Part shown: positions 1 through 5,467 of the stretch, in pieces
Position numbering within the stretch: position 1 is the first letter of the stretch
Layout: the number at the start of each line of letters is the position of its first letter
The notes under the pieces: generated by a model
Told to the model about the DNA's origin: nothing
The model's input: the letters and a program-made list of their open reading frames with translations, nothing else
Databases searched by the model: none
NCBI GenBank assembly: GCA_014380965.1
Contig: JACMIV010000118.1
Location: forward strand, 1 to 5,467
Direction of reading: 5' to 3'
Length of the DNA: 5,467 nt
From: Rhizobiaceae bacterium
GTDB taxonomy: Bacteria > Pseudomonadota > Alphaproteobacteria > Rhizobiales > Rhizobiaceae
Program-made: the position numbers and the translations under genes

Positions 1-126
1 GCCGCCTGAGGCGGGCAACTGTCCGCGAGGGACGGCGCGCTTGGCGGAAAACTGCATTGAGGCGGCCCGGCGAATGGCTTATGTCCGGGCGGTACGCGTT
101 TGAACCCGAAAACCCCCGAAAGCTTT

Positions 127-1671
127 ATGGCCGAGCGCTTCTATCTGACCACCGCCATCTCCTATCCGAACGGGCGGCCGCATATCGGACATGCCTACGA
201 GCTCGTCGCAACCGACGTCGTGGCGCGTTTCAAGCGTCTCGACGGCTACGACGTGATGTTCCTGACGGGCACCGACGAGCACGGGCAGAAGATGCTTCAG
301 ACGGCGCGGAACGAAGGCGTGCCGGTCGAAGACCTGGCCGAACGCAACGCTGCCGAATTCAGGCGGATGGGAGCGGCCCTCGGGGCATCGAACGACGACT
401 TCATCCGCACGACGGAAGAGCGCCACAGGATCGCATCCCAGGCGATCTGGACGCGGATGAAGGATGCCGGCGACATCTACAAGGATTCCTATTCCGGCTG
501 GTACTCGGTGCGGGACGAGGCTTACTTCGCCGAGGAGGAGACGGACGTCAGGTCCGACGGCGTGCGTTACGGCCCGCAGGGAACCCCCGTCACCTGGGTC
601 GAGGAGGAGAGCTACTTCTTCCGTCTCTCCGCCTTCCAGGACCGACTGCTGGCATATTACGAGGCGAACCCGGATTTCATAGGCCCAATCGAGCGGCGCA
701 ACGAGATCGTCTCCTTCGTGAAATCCGGCCTTCGCGACCTCTCGGTCTCGCGCACGACCTTCGACTGGGGCATCAAGGTGCCCGGCGACGAGAGGCACGT
801 GATGTATGTCTGGGTCGACGCGCTCACCAACTACATCACCGCGACCGGCTTTCCCGACGAGAGCGCCGAGCGCGCGGCCTTCTGGCCGGCCGATGTCCAT
901 ATGATCGGCAAGGACATCGTGCGCTTCCACACGGTCTACTGGCCGGCTTTTCTGATGTCGGCGGGCCTGCCGCTGCCGCGCCGCGTCTTCGCGCACGGTT
1001 TTCTCTTCAACCGGGGGGAGAAGATGTCGAAGTCGGTCGGCAACGTCATCGACCCGTTCGCGCTGATCGCCGCCTATGGGCTGGATCCGTTCCGCTACTT
1101 CTTCCTGCGCGAGGTGCCGTTCGGCCAGGACGGCAACTACTCGCACGAGGCGATCGTCAACCGGACGAACTCGGAACTTGCCAACGATCTCGGCAATCTC
1201 GCGCAACGCTCGCTCTCGATGATCGCCAAACACTGCGAGGGCAGGGTGCCTTTGCCCGGTCCCTATTCCGAAGCCGACGCCACGATGCTGGCTGCCAGCG
1301 CCGCGCTGCTCCAGAAGGCGCGCGAGGCGATCGATCGGCAGGAGCTGCATGCGATGCTCGCGCCGATCTTCGCCGTCGTCGCCGATGCCAACCGCTATTT
1401 CGCGGCGCAGGAGCCATGGGCCCTCAGGAAGAGCGACCCGGCACGGATGGCGACGGTGCTGTATGTCACGGCCGAGACGCTCCGCCGCGTCGCGATCCTC
1501 CTCCAGCCGGTGATGCCGACGAGCACGGCAAAGCTCCTCGACCTGCTCGGCGTCGAGGAGGACGAGCGGACGTTCGGCGAACTCGTGGCCGATGCGACGC
1601 TCGTTGTCGGGCGCACGATGCCGGCGCCCGAGCCGGTCTTTCCGCGCTATGTGGAACCGGAAACGGCGTGA
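127..1671 (+). CDS. metG: Methionine--tRNA ligase (methionyl-tRNA synthetase), complete
   Basis: Cytoplasmic class Ia aminoacyl-tRNA synthetase that charges tRNA-Met and initiator tRNA with methionine using ATP. The 514-residue product has the HIGH signature as PHIGH at residues 18-22, the family block GTDEHG at 48-53, a VWVDALTNY block near 228-236 and the KMSKS loop at 299-303, followed by an alpha-helical anticodon-binding domain from about 350 to the end. There is no C-terminal Trbp111-type tRNA-binding domain, so this is the short form. The connective-peptide region (about 115-160) contains no cysteines, so no zinc knuckle can form; Cys370 is the only cysteine in the protein. I chose the ATG at 127 because the family normally begins a few residues before the [12 protein letters not shown] block. 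An in-frame TTG at 100 would add nine residues, and neither start has a convincing Shine-Dalgarno. The stop TGA shares its A with the tatD start, so the two are probably cotranscribed. Identification is very secure; the exact start is less so. Confidence 0.97.
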   Translation: MAERFYLTTAISYPNGRPHIGHAYELVATDVVARFKRLDGYDVMFLTGTDEHGQKMLQTARNEGVPVEDLAERNAAEFRRMGAALGASNDDFIRTTEERHRIASQAIWTRMKDAGDIYKDSYSGWYSVRDEAYFAEEETDVRSDGVRYGPQGTPVTWVEEESYFFRLSAFQDRLLAYYEANPDFIGPIERRNEIVSFVKSGLRDLSVSRTTFDWGIKVPGDERHVMYVWVDALTNYITATGFPDESAERAAFWPADVHMIGKDIVRFHTVYWPAFLMSAGLPLPRRVFAHGFLFNRGEKMSKSVGNVIDPFALIAAYGLDPFRYFFLREVPFGQDGNYSHEAIVNRTNSELANDLGNLAQRSLSMIAKHCEGRVPLPGPYSEADATMLAASAALLQKAREAIDRQELHAMLAPIFAVVADANRYFAAQEPWALRKSDPARMATVLYVTAETLRRVAILLQPVMPTSTAKLLDLLGVEEDERTFGELVADATLVVGRTMPAPEPVFPRYVEPETA

Positions 1672-2486
1672 TGCCCGACATCTTCCTCGTCGACAGCCAT
1701 TGCCATCTCGATTTCCCGGATTTCGACGGCGAGCGGGACGCGCTCGTGGCGCGCGCCGACGAGGCGGGCGTCCGGCTGATGGTGACGATCTCGACCTTCG
1801 TCGGGCGAATCTCGCGGCTGACGGCGCTGATCGACGCGCATCCCGCCGTCTACGCCTCGGTCGGGACGCATCCTATCAATGTCGGGGAGGAGCCCGATGT
1901 CGCGACGGAGACGCTGGTGCGCATCGCCGGCTCGCACCCGAAGATCGTCGCGATCGGCGAGGCGGGGCTCGACTACTTCCACGACCGCGCGCCGCACGAT
2001 CTTCAGGAGGCCGTCTTCCGCCGCCACATCGCGGCCGCGCGCGAAACGCGCCTGCCGCTCGTCATCCACTCGCGCGACAGCGACGCAGACATGATCGCCA
2101 TTCTGGAGGACGAGACGGGAAAGGGCGCCTTCCCGTTCATCCTGCATTGCTTCTCGTCCGGCGCGGCGCTTGCCGAGGCGGGCGTCGCCCTTGGCGGGCA
2201 TGTCTCGTTCTCCGGCATCCTCGCTTTCAAGCGCTCGGAGGCGCTGCGCGAAATCGCCGCAGCTGTGCCGATGGGCCGGCTGCTGGTCGAAACGGACGCG
2301 CCCTATCTCGCGCCGCCGCCCCATCGCGGCCAGCGCAACGAGCCGGCTTACACCCGCAACACCGCCGAAGTTCTCGCAGCGGTGAAGGGCGTCGATCTCG
2401 ACGCCATCGCGGCGGCGACCTCCGACAACTTCTTCCGTCTGTTCCGAAAGGTGCCTGATCCCCGGGCCGGATCGACGCCGCTTTGA
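1671..2486 (+). CDS. tatD: TatD family metal-dependent hydrolase (putative 3'-5' DNase)
   Basis: TIM-barrel amidohydrolase-superfamily protein of 271 residues, the usual family length. Metal-ligand motifs appear in the expected order: DSHCHLDF at 8-15 (His10, His12), GTHP at 65-68, GEAGLDY at 96-102 (Glu97), VIHSRD at 131-136 (His133), LHCFS at 158-162 (His159) and ETDAPYL at 207-213 (Asp209), followed by NEP at 223-225. Characterised TatD/YcfH/YjjV relatives are Mg-dependent 3'-5' exonucleases linked to repair of damaged DNA and DNA turnover, and no signal peptide is visible, so a cytoplasmic nuclease is the best inference; the true substrate of this subfamily is unproven. The ATG at 1671 overlaps the metG stop by one base (TGATG), implying coupled translation. 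The 3' end overlaps the next gene by four bases. A tatD homologue directly after metG is a common arrangement in bacteria. The gene symbol is given at family level. Confidence 0.93.
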   Translation: MPDIFLVDSHCHLDFPDFDGERDALVARADEAGVRLMVTISTFVGRISRLTALIDAHPAVYASVGTHPINVGEEPDVATETLVRIAGSHPKIVAIGEAGLDYFHDRAPHDLQEAVFRRHIAAARETRLPLVIHSRDSDADMIAILEDETGKGAFPFILHCFSSGAALAEAGVALGGHVSFSGILAFKRSEALREIAAAVPMGRLLVETDAPYLAPPPHRGQRNEPAYTRNTAEVLAAVKGVDLDAIAAATSDNFFRLFRKVPDPRAGSTPL

Positions 2487-3292
2487 GCGCGACGCTGAGG
2501 CTCACGATCCTCGGCTGCGGCTCGTCGCCGGGCGTTCCGCGCATCACCGGCGACTGGGGAGCGTGCGATCCGAAGGAACCGAAGAACCGCCGCCGCCGCT
2601 GCTCCGCTCTCGTCCAGCGGATCACGACGGAGGGAACCACCAATATCGTCATCGACTGCGGGCCGGACTTTCGCGAGCAGATGGTGGATGCCGGCGTCCG
2701 TCGGCTCGACGCGGTCGTCATCACGCACCCGCATGCGGATCACATTCACGGCCTCGACGACCTGCGCGGCTACGTCCTCGACCAGAAGAGCCGCATTCCG
2801 GTCCACGCCGACGCCGACAGCCACAACAGGCTCCTCGACGCCTTTTCCTACTGCTACCGCAAGCCGCCCGGCAGCTCCTACGAGCCGATCGTGCGCCATG
2901 TCGGGATCGTGGAGGGTGAGCGCTTCGCGATCGACGGTCCAGGCGGCGCCGTCGACTTCCTGCCGTTCCGCCAAGCGCATGGGCGCATCCACTCGCTCGG
3001 CTTCCGCTGCGGCCCGGTGGCCTACTGCAGCGACGTCAGCGATTTTCCGGACGCAGCCGCCGCATCGATCAGGGGAGCCCAGCACATCGTCATCGACGCG
3101 CTACAATACACCCGTCACCCGAGCCATCTGTCTCTCGATCAGGCGCTGGATTGGATCGAGCGCCTCGCCGTTCCCCAGGCGACATTGACCCACATGCACA
3201 CACCGCTCGACTACGGCACCATGATCGAAAGGCTGCCGAGCCATGTGCGTCCGGCCTTCGACGGCCTGCAGCTCGACTTTCCCGTGGACTGA
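2483..3292 (+). CDS. MBL-fold metallo-hydrolase, PhnP-like (COG1235 type)
   Basis: A 269-residue metallo-beta-lactamase-fold hydrolase. The hallmark HxHxDH motif is HPHADH at 82-87 (His82, His84, Asp86, His87). Further likely metal ligands are His166 in QAHG, Asp184 in YCSD and a late histidine in LTHMH (His237/His239). The N-terminus ILGCGSSPGVPR (9-20), the Arg-rich NRRRRCSAL (35-43) and IDCGPDFR (57-64) are typical of the PhnP-like branch, whose best-known member is a cyclic-phosphate phosphodiesterase in phosphonate breakdown. No phn genes are present here, so that substrate should not be assumed; a phosphodiesterase on nucleotides or RNA-like substrates is only an inference. The start is an unusual TTG at 2483 inside a TTGA overlap with the tatD stop. 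It is preferred because it places the conserved N-terminal strand correctly, and the next in-frame ATG (residue 68) would delete conserved motifs. It is third in the metG-tatD operon. Fold assignment is secure, substrate unknown. Confidence 0.9.
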   Translation: MSATLRLTILGCGSSPGVPRITGDWGACDPKEPKNRRRRCSALVQRITTEGTTNIVIDCGPDFREQMVDAGVRRLDAVVITHPHADHIHGLDDLRGYVLDQKSRIPVHADADSHNRLLDAFSYCYRKPPGSSYEPIVRHVGIVEGERFAIDGPGGAVDFLPFRQAHGRIHSLGFRCGPVAYCSDVSDFPDAAAASIRGAQHIVIDALQYTRHPSHLSLDQALDWIERLAVPQATLTHMHTPLDYGTMIERLPSHVRPAFDGLQLDFPVD

Positions 3293-3330
3293 TACCGCAG
3301 AACCCGGTCAGCCATAACCATGCAGAGCGT

Positions 3331-3346
3331 CATTGTAAGCCATTGT
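3331..3346 (+). repeat. Direct repeat CATTGT x2, 10-bp period
   Basis: CATTGT occurs at 3331-3336 and again at 3341-3346, start to start 10 bp, about one helical turn. This spacing is typical of side-by-side protein contacts on one face of DNA. The repeat is only 6 bp, so chance is quite possible; no regulator is assigned. Confidence 0.25.
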
Positions 3347-3355
3347 CTCCTATTC

Positions 3356-3368
3356 ATGATCATATATG
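3356..3368. repeat. Two overlapping perfect palindromes in the AT-rich island
   Basis: ATGATCAT (3356-3363) and CATATATG (3361-3368) are each perfect 8-bp palindromes and share the bases CAT. They run into the left arm of the dif-like site. A run of overlapping dyads in an otherwise GC-rich region suggests protein binding, an accessory recombinase site or promoter DNA, but no named operator is recognised. Confidence 0.4.
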
Positions 3369-3393
3369 TTCCATAATCCATATTATGCAACTT
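3366..3393 (-). other. Putative XerC/XerD recombination site (dif-like)
   Basis: Read on the minus strand, the element has a left 11-bp arm AAGTTGCATAA, a 6-bp centre TATGGA and a right 11-bp arm TTATGGAACAT. The inner CATAA and TTATG are exact inverted copies flanking the centre, which is the XerC-arm/centre/XerD-arm layout of dif. Against the E. coli dif as I know it (left arm GGTGCGCATAA, right arm TTATGTTAAAT), 14 of 22 arm positions agree, including GCATAA and TTATG as blocks, plus 3 of 6 in the centre. The right arm matches better (8 of 11), as expected of the more conserved XerD arm. The site lies in an AT-rich intergenic patch. Whether it is the chromosomal dif, an attachment site used by a Xer-dependent element, or a chance AT-rich palindrome cannot be settled from this window. 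Confidence 0.45.
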
Positions 3394-3407
3394 TGTGTTA
3401 TGCGTAT

Positions 3408-3450
3408 CCGGAAGGAGGGGGGAGCTGATGGGAATGCGACTTCCTTCTGG
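3408..3450 (+). promoter_or_regulatory. Potential RNA hairpin sequestering an AAGGAGG ribosome-binding site
   Basis: Bases 3408-3418 (CCGGAAGGAGG) can pair without interruption with 3440-3450 (CTTCCTTCTGG): 11 pairs, nine Watson-Crick and two G-U, closing a 21-nt loop. The arm contains AAGGAGG (3412-3418), a strong Shine-Dalgarno, and the loop contains the ATG at 3428. A competing pairing exists: GAGGGG (3415-3420) with CCCCTC (3451-3456). In RNA this could act as a translation switch or thermosensor-like element upstream of mazG. There is no T-tract after it, so it is not a standard terminator. Function is inferred from pairing only. Confidence 0.35.
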
Positions 3451-3583
3451 CCCCTCACCTCGCTTCATCTGCAGGCGGCGGTCACGTCCGGCGCCGGTGC
3501 GGCGACTCGTCGAGCTTTCGCGTAAGCTCCAAGGAATTGGGGCTGCTAGACGCCCATCACTTCGATCCTGGGACGATCTATGA
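3428..3583 (+). CDS. Doubtful small ORF, 51 aa, Arg-rich, possible leader peptide
   Basis: An ATG at 3428 lies 9 nt after a perfect AAGGAGG, the strongest Shine-Dalgarno-like sequence in the window, and opens a 51-codon frame. The product is strongly basic (RRRSRPAPVRR near residues 16-26) with no recognisable domain, signal peptide or membrane segment. Against it being a real gene, only about half of its codons end in G or C, and it uses AGA, CTA and GGA, whereas the flanking genes end overwhelmingly in G or C. Its TGA overlaps an ATG at 3580 by four bases (ATGA). That second frame runs for 43 codons to 3711 and crosses the mazG start in another frame. If translated at all, it is more likely a regulatory leader than a conserved protein. 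Confidence 0.15.
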   Translation: MGMRLPSGPSPRFICRRRSRPAPVRRLVELSRKLQGIGAARRPSLRSWDDL

Positions 3584-3645
3584 CACTGGTGACGTCGTCG
3601 CTCGCGACCCACGGCGATGGCTCAGCCTCGTCACTCAACGAAGAC

Positions 3646-3649
3646 GGAG
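3646..3649 (+). promoter_or_regulatory. mazG ribosome-binding site
   Basis: GGAG ends six nucleotides before the ATG at 3656. It supports that start over the in-frame ATG at 3617, which has no purine-rich sequence at a suitable distance. Confidence 0.6.
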
Positions 3650-3655
3650 TTCGTC

Positions 3656-4543
3656 ATGCAGCCTTCCCGCGACATCGCGCGCCTTGTCGAAATCATGGGT
3701 GCGCTCCGTGATCCCAAGACCGGCTGTCCCTGGGACATCGAGCAGTCCTTCGAGACGATTGCTCCCTATACGATCGAGGAAGCGTACGAAGTTTCGGACG
3801 CGATCGAGCGGCGGGATTCGGAGGACCTGCGGGAGGAACTCGGCGATCTGCTGCTCCAGGTCGTCTATCACGCTCAATTGGCGGAAGAAGCCGGATTTTT
3901 CGCCTTCGCCGACGTCGTCGAGGGCATCACCACGAAGATGATCCGGCGCCACCCGCACGTCTTCGGCGACGAGACGGCGCGCTCGGCGCGGTCCGCAAAG
4001 GGGCAATGGGAGCGCATCAAGGCCGAGGAAAAGGCCGAAAAGGCGCGGCGCCAGGCCGAGGGGCTGGCCCCGGCGGCCGTCGTCTCAGCCGGTTCCGGTG
4101 GTTGGGCAAAGGCGCCCGCACCCGAACGCGCGCCGCTTCTCCTTTCCAGTGTCCAGGCTTCGTTTCCAGCGTTGACGTTGGCGTTGAAGATTCAGGGCAA
4201 GGTCGCAAAGGTCGGCTTCGACTGGGACAGCGAAGCTCCGATCCGCGCCAAGATCGCCGAGGAGATGGCCGAGTTCGACATGGCTCTGGCGGCGAAGGAC
4301 GCGGACGGCATGGAAGACGAGTTCGGAGATCTTCTCTTCAGCCTCGTCAACCTTGCCCGCTTCCACGAGATCGATCCGGAAAAGGCGCTGCGCCGCTGCA
4401 TCCGGAAATTTCGCGACCGCTTCGACCACATCGAGCGCAGCCTTTTGGCGAGAGGCAAGACGCTCGGCGAGGCCTCGTTGGACGAGATGGAGGCGCTTTG
4501 GGTAGAGGCGAAAGAGCAGACTGCGACACGACTGCCGGAGTAG
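3656..4543 (+). CDS. mazG: Nucleoside triphosphate pyrophosphohydrolase MazG
   Basis: All-alpha NTP pyrophosphatase that hydrolyses NTPs/dNTPs to NMP plus PPi; in E. coli it cleans nucleotide pools and influences ppGpp levels. The 295-residue product has the two tandem MazG modules of the full-length family. The N-terminal module opens with GCPWDIEQSF (23-32) and has the metal-binding pattern EEAYE (41-45) with EELGDLL (60-66). The C-terminal module has KVGFDW (185-190), EEMAEF (202-207) and EDEFGDLLFSLVNLAR (220-235). Both acidic sets look intact; in characterised MazG the C-terminal module carries most of the activity. The linker between modules (about 123-165) is a Lys/Glu/Ala stretch followed by Ala/Gly/Pro-rich sequence, making the protein somewhat longer than the roughly 263-residue E. 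coli enzyme. The ATG at 3656 is chosen for its GGAG and the typical N-terminus; ATG 3617 would add 13 non-family residues. It is convergent with hflX. Identification is very secure. Confidence 0.96.
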   Translation: MQPSRDIARLVEIMGALRDPKTGCPWDIEQSFETIAPYTIEEAYEVSDAIERRDSEDLREELGDLLLQVVYHAQLAEEAGFFAFADVVEGITTKMIRRHPHVFGDETARSARSAKGQWERIKAEEKAEKARRQAEGLAPAAVVSAGSGGWAKAPAPERAPLLLSSVQASFPALTLALKIQGKVAKVGFDWDSEAPIRAKIAEEMAEFDMALAAKDADGMEDEFGDLLFSLVNLARFHEIDPEKALRRCIRKFRDRFDHIERSLLARGKTLGEASLDEMEALWVEAKEQTATRLPE

Positions 4544-4621
4544 TGCCGTCGTTTCCCTCAGGTCGTGTCCCCACAGGTGGTGTAGCTCGGCGGTGGCGCC
4601 GCTGTCTCGCGGTCCCGCCGC
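4544..4621. other. Convergent mazG/hflX intergenic gap
   Basis: These 78 nt separate two convergent stop codons. The only secondary structure I see is a small GC hairpin, CGGCG and CGCCG around a GTGG loop in the middle of the gap. No T-tract follows it on either strand, so a canonical bidirectional intrinsic terminator is not evident. Termination may be Rho-dependent or may rely on convergent transcription. Confidence 0.4.
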
Positions 4622-5467
4622 TCAGACCACCCGCACGCCCTCATGACGCTCGACGAGCCGCCGAAGCTCCGCGCGTGCCTGTGTCGTGATTTCGGCGACG
4701 AGTTCGACGCCGCCATCCTCGAGGTCCGTCCGGCTCTGGACCGAAGCGTTTTCGTAGAGCCAGGGCAGGATCGTCATCGCATCCGATGAAATGGCGAGCG
4801 TTACGGTATCGACGAGGCCTGCGATCCGCGTCTCGATGTCGGCCAGGAGCGCCTCGACGCCTTCGCCGGAGAGCGCCGAGACGAGGTGGACGCCCTGCCC
4901 GCCGCCGCGGGCGTCGGACGACCTTCGCAGCAGCGCGAGCGCGCTTTCGTCGAGCAGGTCGACCTTGTTCCAGACCTCGACGACATGGCTCGCATCCGAG
5001 GTGTCGATCTCGAGATCGGCCAGGATCTTGTTCACGTCGCCCGCCTGGGCGGAGGCGTCGGAATCGGACATGTCGCGGATGTGGAGGACGAGTTCGGCCT
5101 CGACGACCTCCTCGAGCGTCGCGCGGAAGGCGGCGACGAGATGGGTCGGCAGGTCGGAAATGAAGCCCACCGTGTCCGAGAGGATCGCCTCGGTGCCGTG
5201 CGGCAGCGTGATGCGCCGCAACGTCGGATCAAGGGTCGCGAAAAGCAGGTCCTGTGCGAGCACGCCGGCGCCGGTCACCGTGTTGAACAGGGTCGACTTG
5301 CCGGCATTGGTGTAGCCGACGAGCGCCACCACCGGATGCGGCGCCTTCTTGCGCTTGGCGCGGTGGAGCGTTCTCGTCCGGCTGACGTCGTCGAGCTCCT
5401 TCTCAAGCAGCTTGATCTTATCCTGGAGCTGGCGCAGGTCGGATTCGATCTGCGTCTCGCCGGGCCC
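4622..5467 (-). CDS. hflX: GTPase HflX, 5' end missing (cut by window edge)
   Basis: Ribosome-associated GTPase of the Obg-HflX superfamily; family members bind the 50S subunit and split stalled or hibernating 70S ribosomes. The window holds the last 281 residues, and the reading frame is open to the edge. It begins with GPGETQIESD, the conserved glycine-rich loop joining the HflX N-terminal domain to the coiled-coil linker. The linker (about 11-45) has LLEKELDDV and RTLHRAKRKK. The G domain follows: G1 GYTNAGKST at 51-59, G3 DTVGF at 98-102, G4 NKVD at 167-170 and G5 SALS at 197-200. A short C-terminal domain ends in EGVRVV. The missing part is the N-terminal domain. A GTG at 5332 just before G1 is an internal valine codon, not the start. 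In alphaproteobacteria hflX commonly follows hfq, which would lie beyond the right edge; that is an expectation, not something seen here. Confidence 0.96.
   Translation of the reverse strand, partial: GPGETQIESDLRQLQDKIKLLEKELDDVSRTRTLHRAKRKKAPHPVVALVGYTNAGKSTLFNTVTGAGVLAQDLLFATLDPTLRRITLPHGTEAILSDTVGFISDLPTHLVAAFRATLEEVVEAELVLHIRDMSDSDASAQAGDVNKILADLEIDTSDASHVVEVWNKVDLLDESALALLRRSSDARGGGQGVHLVSALSGEGVEALLADIETRIAGLVDTVTLAISSDAMTILPWLYENASVQSRTDLEDGGVELVAEITTQARAELRRLVERHEGVRVV

Larger units (their letters stand above)
3293..3655. other. Intergenic region between the metG operon and mazG
   Basis: This 363-nt gap is the only sizeable non-coding stretch in the window. From about 3310 to 3407 it is conspicuously AT-rich against the GC-rich surroundings, with stacked palindromes and a XerCD-site-like element. 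From about 3408 to the mazG start it returns to high GC and holds a purine-rich AAGGAGG tract inside a potential hairpin, a perfect 10-bp palindrome CCGGCGCCGG at 3488-3497, and a 6-bp stem with 6-nt loop (GAGCTT at 3512-3517, AAGCTC at 3524-3529). I see no stem followed by a T-tract, so no intrinsic terminator for the upstream operon is evident. Transcription of mazG presumably starts somewhere here, but I could not pick a -35/-10 pair with confidence. Confidence 0.7.

Noticed and set aside
2..103. Open frame from the left edge to a TGA at 101-103, possibly the tail of an upstream gene
   Set aside because: The 33-residue tail matches no family I recognise. Another frame stops at 7-9, so the upstream gene (perhaps holB, often found before metG in this group) could equally end there. 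Not enough sequence to decide.
79..1350. 423-codon minus-strand frame antisense to metG
   Set aside because: It lies entirely antisense to a clear metG, has no recognisable domain and is the usual GC-rich shadow. The same holds for the minus-strand frames at 1647-2324 and 2348-3085.
127..1671. Missing zinc-knuckle cysteines in MetG as a defect
   Set aside because: Zinc-free short MetG proteins are a known, normal subgroup; all catalytic motifs are present.
57..2486. 809-codon plus-strand frame covering metG and tatD
   Set aside because: Only its last 271 codons (TatD, from 1671) are real. The upstream part is an Arg-rich shadow frame of metG that stays open because of the high GC content.
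3331..3376. Sigma-70 promoter for mazG using TTGTAA or TTGTCT as -35
   Set aside because: No acceptable -10 hexamer falls at 16-18 nt from either candidate, so no promoter was called.
3512..3529. GAGCTT/AAGCTC hairpin as a terminator for the metG operon
   Set aside because: The stem is only 6 bp and no T-tract follows, so it is recorded only as a small inverted repeat.
3537..3941. 134-codon plus-strand frame overlapping the start of mazG
   Set aside because: Most of it is an Arg/Ser-rich out-of-frame reading of mazG, with no domain and no ribosome-binding site.
4580..4605. GC hairpin between mazG and hflX as a bidirectional terminator
   Set aside because: Five base pairs and no T-tract on either strand.

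Overview
The window is GC-rich, densely coding bacterial DNA. Gene content, gene order and protein style point to an alphaproteobacterium, most likely of the Hyphomicrobiales (rhizobia/Aurantimonas-like). The main reasons are a short zinc-knuckle-free MetG followed directly by a TatD-family hydrolase and a PhnP-like metallo-beta-lactamase-fold protein, and a MazG next to HflX. The genus cannot be fixed from the sequence alone.

Layout. Positions 1-126 are a short leader with no gene I can name. Positions 127-3292 hold a tight plus-strand operon: metG (methionyl-tRNA synthetase), tatD (metal-dependent hydrolase/DNase) and a PhnP-like MBL-fold hydrolase. The genes overlap by 1 nt (TGATG) and 4 nt (TTGA), so translational coupling is likely. 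Positions 3293-3655 are the only substantial non-coding gap. Its left half is an AT-rich island unlike the rest of the window. Its right half is GC-rich, with a strong Shine-Dalgarno-like stretch buried in a potential hairpin. mazG (3656-4543, plus strand) follows. After a 78-nt convergent gap comes the 3' two thirds of hflX on the minus strand (4622-5467, cut by the window end).

The genes are housekeeping: tRNA charging, nucleic-acid and phosphoester hydrolysis, nucleotide-pool cleaning (MazG) and ribosome rescue or splitting (HflX). I see no defence system, mobile-element gene, CRISPR array, tRNA or rRNA.

The most interesting signal is non-coding. A 28-bp element at 3366-3393 has two 11-bp arms around a 6-bp centre with a CATAA...TTATG core, the architecture of a XerC/XerD recombination site (dif or a dif-like attachment site). 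Just downstream, 3408-3450 can fold into an 11-bp stem that would hide a perfect AAGGAGG in front of a short reading frame. Both are hypotheses from reading the sequence and need comparative tests.
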